From the NCBI GenBank assembly GCA_013821455.1, contig JACDGS010000011.1, positions 29,061 through 93,060 on the forward strand: 64,000 nt of DNA. Direction: 5' to 3'. Under the pieces are notes generated by a model, which saw only the letters and a list, made by a program, of their open reading frames with translations, ran no database searches and had not been told where the DNA came from. Below, in pieces: positions 26,109 to 34,641 of the stretch. How positions within the stretch are numbered: position 1 is the first letter of the stretch; the number at the start of each line of letters is the position of its first letter. Made by a program: the position numbers and the translations under genes. Source of the DNA: Chthoniobacterales bacterium (GTDB lineage: Bacteria; Verrucomicrobiota; Verrucomicrobiia; Chthoniobacterales; UBA10450).

Positions 26109-28808
26109 GTGATCCGAGTCCATTACGAGCGTGGCGTTTATTTGCCTAACGAAAACATCTGGCTGGATCCCTGGGACGCGAAGCCGTTTGCCTTCGTCTC
26201 GCACGCGCACAGCGATCACATCGCGGCGCACGAGGAGATTATTGTCTCGGAACGGACCGCGCGCTTGATGCAGGCGCGGCTGCCCGGCAAACGTAACGAA
26301 CACATTCTCGCCTTTCGTAAAACAACGCAGGTGCGTGGTCTGGAGGTCACGCTTTTTCCCGCCGGCCACATTTTCGGTTCCGCGCAATTTTTCCTCCGCA
26401 CGGAGGCCGGCTCACTCCTTTACACCGGAGATTTTAAGCTCCGGCCCGGCCGCTCCGCCGAGGCGACGGAATGGCAGCAAGCCGACACCCTCATCATGGA
26501 GACGACCTACGGCCTGCCGCGCTACCGTCTGCCGCCGACCGATCTGGTCGTGCAACAAATTGTCGCCTTCTGCCGCGACGCCCTCGAAGAAGGCGCCACC
26601 CCGGTATTGTTAGGCTACTCGTTAGGCAAAGCGCAGGAAATTCTCTGCTCGCTCGCCGAAGCGAACCTGCAACCGATGCTCCACGGCTCGGTCTTTCGCA
26701 TGACGCGCATTTACGAACAGTTTGGCCAGAGCTTCTGCAACTACGAGCGCTACGACGCGGGCGCGACCGAAGGGAAAGTCCTCATCTGTCCGCCGAGCGC
26801 GAATCGTTCGCGCATGATCCAGCGCATCAAAAACAAACGCGTCGCCATGATCAGCGGCTGGGCGGTCGAGCCGAATTCCATCTACCGGTACCAGGTCGAT
26901 GCAGCCTTCCCGCTCTCCGATCACGCCGATTACACCGACCTTTTGCGCTATGTCGAATTGGTGCAGCCAACGCGCGTGCTCACCCTGCACGGATTCGCTG
27001 CGGAGTTCGCACGCGACCTGCGCGATCGCGGCATCGAAGCTTGGGCGCTAACCCAGCAAAACCAACTCGAGCTCACTTTGCCCACGGCCAATCCCGCCAC
27101 GCCCGCGGCCCCGATCGTCATCCCGAGCGAAGTCGAGGGATCCCGCAACCTAACGAGCAGCTCCGAATTCAAAACCTTCGCCCATGTCGGCGAACAGATC
27201 GCCACGACGCCGGCGAAACTGCAAAAAATCCAGCTCCTCTCCGACTACTTGCGCAGTCTTAATCCAGAGCAACTCGCGTTCGCCGCCACCTTCCTCACCG
27301 GAAAACCGTTCGCCCAAACCGACCAGCGCACCGTGCAAGCTGGCTGGTCGATCATTCATCGCGCGCTCCTCGGCGCGAGCCGGCGCGGCGAAGCGGAACT
27401 GCGCCGAATCTCGTCGAGTCACGGCGACACGAGCAAAACCGCTTTCGAAGCGCTCGAAGATCGCACCGTGCCCGAACCCTTTTCGTTAGGCGAAGCGCGC
27501 GCTCTTTTCGACGATCTGCATCGCACGCGCGGCCCTGTCGGCAAAACCGAAATTCTGCAGGCGCGCCTAACGAAACTCTCGCCGCTCGAAGCGCAGTACG
27601 TCGTGAAGATTCTCACTGGCGACCTGCGCATCGGTTTGCGCGAAGGCCTTGTCGAGGAAGCCATCGCCCGCGCCTTCGACGCGCCGCTAGATGAGATAAA
27701 AGAAGCGCACATGCTCCTCGGCGATATCGGCCAAACTGCGCGCCTCGCGTCCGAGAAGCGCCTGGCCGACGCCGAGCTGACACTCTTCCGGCCGATCAAG
27801 TGCATGCTCGCGAGCCCGGAGCCAACCGCGGAAGCGATCTGGGCGCGCTTCGCCGATGAGTCCCATGGGTCTCATGTGACCTATGTCGAAGACAAGTTCG
27901 ACGGCATCCGCGCGCAACTGCATCGCGGCACGACGCGTGTAGAAATTTTCTCGCGCGACCTGCGGCGCATCACCGGCCAATTCCACGAACTCGTGGAGCG
28001 CGCTTCGGCTTTGCGCGACGAAGTCATTCTCGACGGCGAGATCATGGCCTTCGAGCAAGGCAAAAAACTGACCTTCTTCGATCTGCAAAAACGTCTCGGG
28101 CGCAAGAGTGACGGCGCCGATCTCTTCGCCGCGGCCTCGGCGGATGTGCCGGTGGTGTTTGTTGCCTTCGACCTGCTTTGGTTAAACGGCGGCTCTCTGC
28201 TCAAATCTCCGCTACGTGAACGGCGCGAGCTTCTGCGTGGCCTAACGATTCCGCCGCAATTCCAGATCGCAGAAATCTTTCCGGCAAAATCCGCGGAAGA
28301 AATCGAAGCCTCGTTCCAAAGCGCGCGTCGGCGTTTGAACGAAGGGCTCATGATCAAAGATCCCGAGAGCCAATACACGCCTGGCCGCCGCGGCATGTCG
28401 TGGTTCAAACTAAAAAAGGAATTGGCCACGCTCGATGTTGTCGTCATCGCAGCGGAGTTGGGCCATGGGAAACGCAATCACGTTCTGAGCGATTACACGT
28501 TTGCCGTGCGCGATGAGAGCAGCGGACAACTCCTCCCGATCGGCAAAGCCTACAGCGGCCTGACGGACGTCGAGATCGCGGAGTTGACGGAGCATTTTCG
28601 CCGCAACACCACGAACGATCGCGGGCGTTATCTCGAGGTGAAACCAAACATCGTTCTCGAGATCGCATTCGACTCCATTCAACCGAGCACGCGACATGCG
28701 AGCGGGCTGGCTCTGCGCTTTCCGCGCATCAAAGCGATTCGGCGCGACAAAACTCCCGACGCGATCGACACCCTCGCCTACGCGCAGAAGCTGGCGGCGA
28801 CTCGTTAG
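26109..28808 (+). CDS. Fusion of an MBL-fold exonuclease with an ATP-dependent DNA ligase
   Basis: 899 residues from a GTG at 26109. Residues 1-335 are a metallo-beta-lactamase nuclease of the type linked to Lhr/ligase operons: HAHSDH at 32-37, LYTGDFKL, METTYG, PLSDHADY. Residues ~365-899 are an ATP-dependent ligase: the N-terminal DNA-binding domain, the catalytic K596 in YVEDKFDGIR, DGEIMAF, EGLMIKDP, SWFKLKKE and an OB domain (EIAFDSIQ). The two parts are normally separate neighbouring genes; fused, they would trim and seal one DNA end. The linker (~335-348) is translated family A repeat (IVIPSEVEGSRN). The TAG stop is in a motif copy. No Lhr helicase is adjacent. Confidence 0.92.
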   Translation: MIRVHYERGVYLPNENIWLDPWDAKPFAFVSHAHSDHIAAHEEIIVSERTARLMQARLPGKRNEHILAFRKTTQVRGLEVTLFPAGHIFGSAQFFLRTEAGSLLYTGDFKLRPGRSAEATEWQQADTLIMETTYGLPRYRLPPTDLVVQQIVAFCRDALEEGATPVLLGYSLGKAQEILCSLAEANLQPMLHGSVFRMTRIYEQFGQSFCNYERYDAGATEGKVLICPPSANRSRMIQRIKNKRVAMISGWAVEPNSIYRYQVDAAFPLSDHADYTDLLRYVELVQPTRVLTLHGFAAEFARDLRDRGIEAWALTQQNQLELTLPTANPATPAAPIVIPSEVEGSRNLTSSSEFKTFAHVGEQIATTPAKLQKIQLLSDYLRSLNPEQLAFAATFLTGKPFAQTDQRTVQAGWSIIHRALLGASRRGEAELRRISSSHGDTSKTAFEALEDRTVPEPFSLGEARALFDDLHRTRGPVGKTEILQARLTKLSPLEAQYVVKILTGDLRIGLREGLVEEAIARAFDAPLDEIKEAHMLLGDIGQTARLASEKRLADAELTLFRPIKCMLASPEPTAEAIWARFADESHGSHVTYVEDKFDGIRAQLHRGTTRVEIFSRDLRRITGQFHELVERASALRDEVILDGEIMAFEQGKKLTFFDLQKRLGRKSDGADLFAAASADVPVVFVAFDLLWLNGGSLLKSPLRERRELLRGLTIPPQFQIAEIFPAKSAEEIEASFQSARRRLNEGLMIKDPESQYTPGRRGMSWFKLKKELATLDVVVIAAELGHGKRNHVLSDYTFAVRDESSGQLLPIGKAYSGLTDVEIAELTEHFRRNTTNDRGRYLEVKPNIVLEIAFDSIQPSTRHASGLALRFPRIKAIRRDKTPDAIDTLAYAQKLAATR
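27116..27146. repeat. Family A half-repeat inside the exonuclease-ligase linker
   Basis: GTCATCCCGAGCGAAGTCGA and the following GGGATCCCGC match the left arm of family A elements. Only one half is present, in frame, and exactly between the two enzyme domains. Confidence 0.8.
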
Positions 28809-28978
28809 GGCGACGGAGTTGCAGGCGCGGGCGACTCGTTAGGCGCGGGCACGATCCGCGCCGTCTCGACGCTCGCGCGATGGAAATGTTGCCACTGTCC
28901 GTACAGGGCGACGACTGCAAAGACGGCGACGATGAAGATCATCAGCTTCAATCCGTTCGCCGGCGCGGGTAATTCCAT
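28805..28978 (-). CDS. 57-residue small membrane protein
   Basis: An ATG at 28978 opens a 57-residue frame: MELPAPANGLKLMIFIVAVF begins it, then a membrane helix (~10-26), an amphipathic YGQWQHFHRASVETAR, and a Pro/Ala-rich end with PNESPAPATPSP. It follows plsC by 37 bases on the same strand. Its TAA and the TAG of the convergent ligase gene overlap inside one 9-mer-like copy. Coding is supported by the clear hydrophobic segment and the motif reading Pro-Asn-Glu; the function is unknown. Confidence 0.6.
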   Translation of the reverse strand: MELPAPANGLKLMIFIVAVFAVVALYGQWQHFHRASVETARIVPAPNESPAPATPSP

Positions 28979-29015
28979 GAGCGAGTATCAGTCGGCGATT
29001 TGCAGTCGCAATCTT

Positions 29016-29630
29016 TTACGAAATTTGCAACGCGGCGATCGCGCTCATCACCCGATCGCTGAGCTGCTGATAAACTGCGCGGCCTTTTCCTTCGAGATCG
29101 GCGGCGGTGAAATGAATGGGTTCGCCGACAACGACGGTGATCGGGCAGAAGCGCAGTTTGCCGCCGTCGCGTGGAAGCGCCCGATGCGCGCCGAAAATCC
29201 GCATCGGCACCACGGGTGCGAGCGTTTTCGCAATGACGAAACCCACGCCCGGGAGCGCGGGCTGTAAGTTTCCATCGAGCGTGCGCGAGCCTTCCGGAAA
29301 AACGAGGACACCGTGTCCCGCGCGCAGCACGCGGATGAGCGCTTTGAGCGCGCTGCGGTCGCCGCCATCCTGATCGACTGGGATGACGTTGAGCTTGGGC
29401 AGGATCGGGCCAAGCACCGGTACGGTTAAGAGAGTCTTGCGCGCGAGGTAATAGATCGCGCGCCGGCAGGCGATCCCAGCCAGGGGAGGGTCGAAATAGC
29501 TCTCGTGATTCATCGCGAGAATCACCGGCCCGCGGTCAATCAGGCGTTCGCGATGAAGGACGCGATAGCGAAAGAAAAGCCGCGCGATGAGCAGGGCCAA
29601 ATTGTAACCAATGACATACCAGGCACTCAC
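29016..29630 (-). CDS. plsC: 1-acyl-sn-glycerol-3-phosphate acyltransferase
   Basis: 204 residues. Makes phosphatidic acid from lysophosphatidic acid at the inner membrane. N-terminal hydrophobic segment, the NHESYFD catalytic HxxxxD box, LNVIPVDQDGGDR, VFPEGSRTLDG and VPMRIFGA. It overlaps cmk by four bases (ATGA), so cmk and plsC are translationally coupled. Confidence 0.92.
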   Translation of the reverse strand: MSAWYVIGYNLALLIARLFFRYRVLHRERLIDRGPVILAMNHESYFDPPLAGIACRRAIYYLARKTLLTVPVLGPILPKLNVIPVDQDGGDRSALKALIRVLRAGHGVLVFPEGSRTLDGNLQPALPGVGFVIAKTLAPVVPMRIFGAHRALPRDGGKLRFCPITVVVGEPIHFTAADLEGKGRAVYQQLSDRVMSAIAALQIS

Positions 29631-30289
29631 GCGGGGATCGTTAGGCCTTTCAATTTCAAGCGCCCGACGATCTCGCCGACCACGCCGTCTATTGTTAGGT
29701 TAGAGCTGTCGATGACGTGCGCATCCTCCGCGATGATGAGCGGTGAAGCGCGGCGCGACGAATCAGCCTGGTCGCGCGCGGCGATCCGGTCGCGCTGGCC
29801 TTGCGCGGCGCGACGGCTGGCCCGGATGTCGGGCGAAGCGTCGATGTAAAACTTGTACGGCGTCTCAGGAAATACCACGGAGCCAATATCGCGGCCTTCC
29901 ATCACAAGGTCGTTAGACTGCGCGTAGCGGCGCAGGCGCTCGACGATGATTTCGCGCACGCGCGGCACGCTGCTGACCCGGGAGACATTTTCGTTCACGC
30001 GATCCTCCCGCAGGAATGGCTCGGGATCGACCGCGCCGATCAGCATGACCGATTCATCGCTGCGCAGATGGCAGGTGATGTTCGCTTTTTCGGCCAGTTG
30101 TTCGATCGCGCCGACGTCGTTCGTCGCGACGCCGTTTCCGAGGACGTGCCAGGTCATCGCGCGGTACATCGCGCCGGAGTTCACGTACACAAAGCGGAGA
30201 CGGCGCGCGAGTTCGCGCGCGACGCTGCTTTTCCCGGAAGCCGCCGGGCCGTCGATCGCGATGATGCGGTGAGCAGCCGGAGATTCCAT
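29627..30289 (-). CDS. cmk: Cytidylate kinase
   Basis: 220 residues. Phosphorylates CMP/dCMP. P-loop IAIDGPAASGKSSVARELA, VNSGAMYRAMTWHVL, VMEGRDIGSVVFP for CMP binding, and the lid region with ASRRAAQGQ. It lies between aroA (28 bases upstream) and plsC, a common bacterial order (aroA-cmk). A 9-mer-like TATTGTTAGG near 29692 and a copy at 29638 lie at its 3' end. Confidence 0.95.
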   Translation of the reverse strand: MESPAAHRIIAIDGPAASGKSSVARELARRLRFVYVNSGAMYRAMTWHVLGNGVATNDVGAIEQLAEKANITCHLRSDESVMLIGAVDPEPFLREDRVNENVSRVSSVPRVREIIVERLRRYAQSNDLVMEGRDIGSVVFPETPYKFYIDASPDIRASRRAAQGQRDRIAARDQADSSRRASPLIIAEDAHVIDSSNLTIDGVVGEIVGRLKLKGLTIPA

Positions 30290-30317
30290 CGCGTCGGGAT
30301 TTGCCTAACGAATATGG

Positions 30318-31667
30318 CTATTCGCCATGACGCGGGTGAGCGAGCGAACTGATCACCGGCGTTGCGGTGCGAAACCCTTTCGGGTTCGCGAACTCGTTCA
30401 GCATTTTCTCAAACCCAGGATAGGAAGTCGCGACGCAACCGACGTCCTGAATCACGGTTTCGCCTTCCGCGAACATGCCGGCGACCGCGAAGGCCATGGC
30501 GATGCGATGGTCGCCGAAGCTCGAAAGTCGCGCGCCATGCAGCGGCGCGCGGCCGTGAATCTCGAGGCCGTCATCCAGCTCAACCACTTGCGCGCCCATG
30601 GAGCGGAGATTGTGCGCGATCGCCGCGATGCGGTCGGTTTCTTTCACGCGCAATTCCTGCGCGTGACGGATGATGGTGGTACCACTGGCGAGCGCGCCAG
30701 CGACCGCGAGGATCGGCAACTCGTCGATCAACTGCGGGATTTCCTTTCCCTGGATAACGGTCGCTTTGAGCGGCGCGCCCGTGACTTCGAGTGTGCCGCG
30801 CGGTTCCACCTGGTCGATGTCGTCGATCGCTTCGCGCACCTGCGCGCCCATGCGCACGAGGACGCCGAGGATGGCGGTGCGCGTTTCGTTTAAACCAACT
30901 TGCCTAACGAGAAGATGACCGCCCGGTTGCGCGGCGGCGGCGACGAGCCAAAACGCCGCCGAAGAAAGATCGCCGGGAATACTGAAGTCGCGCGATTCCG
31001 GGACGAGGTCGCCGAAGACGGAAATGCGCCCGTTGTCCCGCTGCGTCCGGACGAGGAAATAATCGAACATGAGCTCGGTGTGATTTCGCGTCGGGACGGG
31101 TTCTTCCACGGTTGTTTTCCCTTGCGCGAAAAGCCCGGCGAAAAGCAGCGCGCTCTTCAACTGCGCGCTCGCGACCGGCAGCGTGTATTTGATTCCGCGC
31201 AAGGGAGAGCCGGTGATTTTTAGCGGCGCGGTATCCTCCTTGCCTTCCGCGGTGATGTGAGCGCCCATCAGCCGCAGCGGATCGATGATGCGACCCATCG
31301 GCCGGCGCGAGAGTGAGCCATCGCCGACCAGCCGGCTCGTGAAAGATTGACCTGCTAAAATTCCGGCGAGCAATCTCATCGTGGTGCCGGAGTTTCCACA
31401 ATCGATCAAATCTTTCGGCGCCGTGAGCTTCCGGCGCTTGCCATGCACAATGAGAGTTCCAGGTTCCGGTTGCTCGATCGTGATGCCGAGCGCGCGCATG
31501 GCGACGACGGTGTTCATGCAATCCGCGCTGCGCGAAAATCCGCGCAAGACACAGGGGCCATTGGCGAGCGACGCGATGAGGACGGCGCGATGCGAGATGC
31601 TCTTGTCGCCCGAGACGGTGATCTCCGCTTCGATCCGTGGGGCGCGCTTTATCCGAAGATCATCCAT
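30318..31667 (-). CDS. aroA: 3-phosphoshikimate 1-carboxyvinyltransferase (EPSP synthase)
   Basis: 449 residues. Sixth step of the shikimate pathway. VSGDKSISHRAVLIASLA with the substrate Lys/Ser, CGNSGTTMRLLAGIL with the NSGT loop, DGSLSRRPMGR, LKSALLFAGL and LRVKETDRI. The LLVRQVGLNETRT segment is affected by a 9-mer copy at 30901. First gene of aroA-cmk-plsC. Confidence 0.96.
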   Translation of the reverse strand: MDDLRIKRAPRIEAEITVSGDKSISHRAVLIASLANGPCVLRGFSRSADCMNTVVAMRALGITIEQPEPGTLIVHGKRRKLTAPKDLIDCGNSGTTMRLLAGILAGQSFTSRLVGDGSLSRRPMGRIIDPLRLMGAHITAEGKEDTAPLKITGSPLRGIKYTLPVASAQLKSALLFAGLFAQGKTTVEEPVPTRNHTELMFDYFLVRTQRDNGRISVFGDLVPESRDFSIPGDLSSAAFWLVAAAAQPGGHLLVRQVGLNETRTAILGVLVRMGAQVREAIDDIDQVEPRGTLEVTGAPLKATVIQGKEIPQLIDELPILAVAGALASGTTIIRHAQELRVKETDRIAAIAHNLRSMGAQVVELDDGLEIHGRAPLHGARLSSFGDHRIAMAFAVAGMFAEGETVIQDVGCVATSYPGFEKMLNEFANPKGFRTATPVISSLAHPRHGE

Positions 31668-31806
31668 GGTGGCGAAGCAGGCTCACGACCGCCGCAACCA
31701 TGCTGGTCCGCTGAGCAAGGGGGAAGAATCTCAACTTGCGTCGAAATGTCCAGCGCGTGCACGACGACCCGCCGCGACACCGATTCGTTAGGCCGAAATC
31801 AACTCG

Positions 31807-32205
31807 TTAGGGGACGAGGAAGATTTTGTTTGTGTAAGGATCGCGCACTTCGGTGCCGGGAGGAAATCCCCGCACGTCCACGTAGCCCTGATTAGGCGCA
31901 TACGGGCTGGTGACGAATCCCGGTTTATCGGGCACCGGAATTCCGTAGGGAATATCGCCTTTGGTCGGCGGCACTGAGGCCGCGGGGGCGGCGACCTCCG
32001 GCGCGGGACCTTGATTCCCGGGATTGGCCGGCGCCGGCGCCGGCTGTTGAGCATCGGGATTAAAAGGCTGCTGCACGGCCGGGTAAGGCGCATCCGAGCG
32101 CGGCGGATAGTTGGCCACCCGGTGCCGCGGCGGCGGAGGCTCGGGGTCGGTACAGCTGGAAATTACGAGAGCCGTCAGGAGCGCGAGAGCGAGCGAGGAT
32201 TTCAT
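31807..32205 (-). CDS. Proline-rich lipoprotein, unknown function
   Basis: 132 residues. Lipobox VISSC at 14-18 after a short signal, then ~75 Pro/Ala/Gln-rich residues and a small C-terminal conserved-looking end ([20 protein letters not shown]). The Pro-rich stalk suggests it spans part of the periplasm or peptidoglycan. TAA stop inside a 9-mer-like copy. No family recognised. Confidence 0.7.
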   Translation of the reverse strand: MKSSLALALLTALVISSCTDPEPPPPRHRVANYPPRSDAPYPAVQQPFNPDAQQPAPAPANPGNQGPAPEVAAPAASVPPTKGDIPYGIPVPDKPGFVTSPYAPNQGYVDVRGFPPGTEVRDPYTNKIFLVP

Positions 32206-32345
32206 AAGGGCGGTGGCGATGTGCCGTTTCTAGTTCATCCGCCTGCGAGTGACAACGGATATTTGAAATGAGCGCGATGCGCGGCGCGTTGGTTGCTCGA
32301 CAATAAATACGGGTGCGCGACCTCTCCTCTCCGAATCAAAAAAGA

Positions 32346-33506
32346 ATGAGCGATAACGGCGAACACATTCTCGTGATCGATGACGATCGCAGCAGCCGGC
32401 GGATGCTGGTGCGAGCGTTAGGCGATGCCGGCTACGAGTGTCGGGAAGCGGGGAGTGGCACGGAGGCGTTGACGCTGCTGCATGCCGAGTCGCCGGTCTT
32501 GCTCTTGCTCGATCTCGATATGCCGGGCGTCGATGGAGCCGAAGTCTTGCGCCGGTTGCGCGGAGATCCCGACGCGACGATTGCGCAGCTCCCGGCGATC
32601 ATGCTTACTGGCCATAGCGGAGAGAAAAGTGAAGTTCTCTGCCTCGAGGCGGGCGCGAGCGATTTTGTGACCAAGCCGATTAATCTCGCGGTTCTACGCG
32701 CGCGGATCGACACGCAATTGCGGCTGCAATCTTTACGGCAACAATTACAGCGACAGAATGGTGAACTCGAAGCGTGGCGCGCCAATCTGGAGCGTGACTT
32801 GGCGGCGGCGCGCCTTACGCAGCAATCTCTCATTCCGCAAAAGCCACCAATGCTGCCGGGTTGGGAAGTCGCCGCGGTCTATCGTCCGGTGATCCAGGTT
32901 GGCGGCGATATTTACGGCTGGCTGCACATGCCACAGGGCGGCATTCTTTTCTGGATTGCCGATGCGACCGGGCATGGCGCCGCGGCGGCTTTGCTCACGG
33001 CGTTGGCAAAGCTGCTCTTCCATCACGGAAGCGTCGAACATCTTCATCCGGCGAAAATCATGGAAGCGGTGAACAACGATTTTCGCAGCATCTTCGGCGC
33101 GCGTTCGTTCATGACTGCGATGTGTGTCGCTCTCGATCCCGCGACGGGCCGCGGCCAGGTCGCGGGTGCGGGCCATCCGCCTCTGTTGCTGACGCGCGCC
33201 GCCGGCGTCAGCGAAATGATCTCGTCGTCCGCGCCACCGTTAGGCTTGTTGGAGAAATCCGAATTTGCCGAGACCGAAATTATGCTTCAGCCCGGCGACG
33301 GCTTTCTTCTTTATACGGACGGTCTTTATGGATCTTCGCCTAACGAACTCGATCGTTGGACGCCAGAGCGGCTGCGCGCGTCACTGGCCCGTGATGCCGA
33401 AAGTGCGCAATCGATGCTTGCGCAAATCATGCGACGAGTTGCGCCCGACGTGGGCGGAACCTTGCCCGACGATGTGACTGCGGTTGCGGTCCGGCGCACC
33501 AATTGA
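32346..33506 (+). CDS. Response regulator with PP2C phosphatase output domain
   Basis: 386 residues from the ATG at 32346. Receiver domain ~5-122: acidic pocket VIDDD, phospho-acceptor Asp in LLLLDLDMPGVDG, and Lys in FVTKPINL. A coiled-coil linker (RLQSLRQQLQRQNGELEAWR) leads to a SpoIIE/PP2C domain with VGGDIYGW, WIADATGHGAAAAL, GAGHPPLLL, LYTDGLYG and PDDVTAVAV. The RssB/RsbU-like design couples a two-component signal to dephosphorylation of a STAS protein. No histidine kinase is next to it. Second phosphatase of this class in the window. Confidence 0.93.
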   Translation: MSDNGEHILVIDDDRSSRRMLVRALGDAGYECREAGSGTEALTLLHAESPVLLLLDLDMPGVDGAEVLRRLRGDPDATIAQLPAIMLTGHSGEKSEVLCLEAGASDFVTKPINLAVLRARIDTQLRLQSLRQQLQRQNGELEAWRANLERDLAAARLTQQSLIPQKPPMLPGWEVAAVYRPVIQVGGDIYGWLHMPQGGILFWIADATGHGAAAALLTALAKLLFHHGSVEHLHPAKIMEAVNNDFRSIFGARSFMTAMCVALDPATGRGQVAGAGHPPLLLTRAAGVSEMISSSAPPLGLLEKSEFAETEIMLQPGDGFLLYTDGLYGSSPNELDRWTPERLRASLARDAESAQSMLAQIMRRVAPDVGGTLPDDVTAVAVRRTN

Positions 33507-33577
33507 GGGCGCAGAATATTTTGCCACGGAGAAAAATTATTATTGCTCTCCCTTAGCCCAACGATTAATCAGCCTCT

Positions 33578-33871
33578 ATGCCCAAAACCACTGCGAAAAA
33601 GACAGCAACGAAACGTAAGCCCAACGCCGCTTTCATGAAGCCCGTGCAACCGGATGAGAAGCTCTCCGCCATCGTCGGCTCGAAGCCCCTTCCGCGCTCG
33701 GAACTCACGAAAAAACTCTGGGACTACATCAAGAAAAATGGTCTCCAGGACAAAAAGAAAAGGACGCAGATCAACGCCGACGACGCGATGAAACCCGTCT
33801 TCAATGGCAAGAGCCAGGTGAGCATGTTCGAGATGACCAAACTCGTCTCGGGCCATTTGAAACCCAGCTAA
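33578..33871 (+). CDS. SWIB/MDM2 domain protein
   Basis: 97 residues. A Lys/Thr-rich N-terminal tail (KTTAKKTATKRK) and one SWIB domain: LSAIVGSKPLPRSELTKKLW, DYIKKNGLQDKKKRTQIN. Stand-alone bacterial SWIB proteins are found in Chlamydiae, Verrucomicrobiota and a few other groups; a role in nucleoid or chromatin-like organisation is assumed. A 9-mer copy follows at 33874. Confidence 0.92.
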   Translation: MPKTTAKKTATKRKPNAAFMKPVQPDEKLSAIVGSKPLPRSELTKKLWDYIKKNGLQDKKKRTQINADDAMKPVFNGKSQVSMFEMTKLVSGHLKPS

Positions 33872-33926
33872 TCGCCTAACGAGTCGGTTGAGCGAACGGG
33901 CTTGATCGGAGGGCATTTTTTTGATT

Positions 33927-33953
33927 GCCCGCGGACATAATCTGTCCGCGGGC
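33927..33953. other. Perfect 11-bp hairpin between the SWIB and thioredoxin-like genes
   Basis: GCCCGCGGACA (33927-33937) pairs with TGTCCGCGGGC (33943-33953) over a 5-base loop. The T-run lies before the stem rather than after it, so it is not a standard terminator for either strand. It may be a transcript-stabilising hairpin. Confidence 0.6.
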
Positions 33954-34024
33954 GGTTAGCCTCCTTCACCGCCGGCAACTGCTGTGCTGGTTGCGGAGGT
34001 TGGGAAAGCGGAGAAGGGTTTCGG

Positions 34025-34468
34025 GTGAAAACTTTTCGTTCTGCTTTTTATGTCCTCGCGCTGTTGTGCCTCGGGAGTTCCGTGCGCGCGGAATCCGTCT
34101 GGTTGACGGATCTCGCAAAAGCGCAAGCGGAAGCCAAGGCGAGCCACAAGCTGCTGCTTCTCGATTTTACGGGTTCCGACTGGTGTATTTGGTGCAAGAA
34201 ACTGGATGCCGAGGTTTTCACCCAGCCGGAGTTTCAATCCTACGCGAAGGATCACTTCGTTCTTGTGACGGTGGATTTTCCACGGCGCAGCCCGCTTCCG
34301 CCCGACGTGCAAAAACAAAACGAGAAGCTTGCCGAGAAATATAACATCGAGGGTTTTCCGACCATTGTTGTCTTAAACGACGCGGGAAAAAAAGTCGGTG
34401 AGCTTGGTTACCAGCCCGGCGGCGCGAGTGCTTTTGTCGAAGAGCTGAAGAAGCTGCCCAAGAGCTAG
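34025..34468 (+). CDS. Exported thioredoxin-fold protein
   Basis: 147 residues from a GTG. Signal peptide (SAFYVLALLCLGSSVRA), then a thioredoxin fold with the redox motif WCIWC at about 54-58 in DFTGSDWCIWCKKLD, and the cis-Pro in IEGFPTIVVL. This is the DsbD C-terminal/thioredoxin_7 type that handles disulfides in the periplasm. No DsbD-like membrane partner is adjacent. Confidence 0.88.
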   Translation: MKTFRSAFYVLALLCLGSSVRAESVWLTDLAKAQAEAKASHKLLLLDFTGSDWCIWCKKLDAEVFTQPEFQSYAKDHFVLVTVDFPRRSPLPPDVQKQNEKLAEKYNIEGFPTIVVLNDAGKKVGELGYQPGGASAFVEELKKLPKS

Positions 34469-34641
34469 GCCTTTTTCGGAAATCGCTCCTTTCGTCGGAA
34501 CGTGTTTCAGGCGCGCGCTGGCATCTGCCCAGCCGATTCGTTAGGCAGAAATCGCGCAGGCGTCGGAGAATAAGGCGCCGTTTCCCAGAAGGACGGCACT
34601 CTTGCGTTGACAGTCTCCTCTGCTAGTTACAGCCCAATCTC

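Noticed and set aside
33927..33953. Rho-independent terminator after the SWIB gene
   Set aside because: The hairpin is perfect but the T-run precedes it on the plus strand and neither strand has a T-run after the stem; listed only as a hairpin.
34607..34629. TTGACA with TAGTTA as a promoter for the deacetylase
   Set aside because: The spacing (11 bases) and the -10 match are poor.
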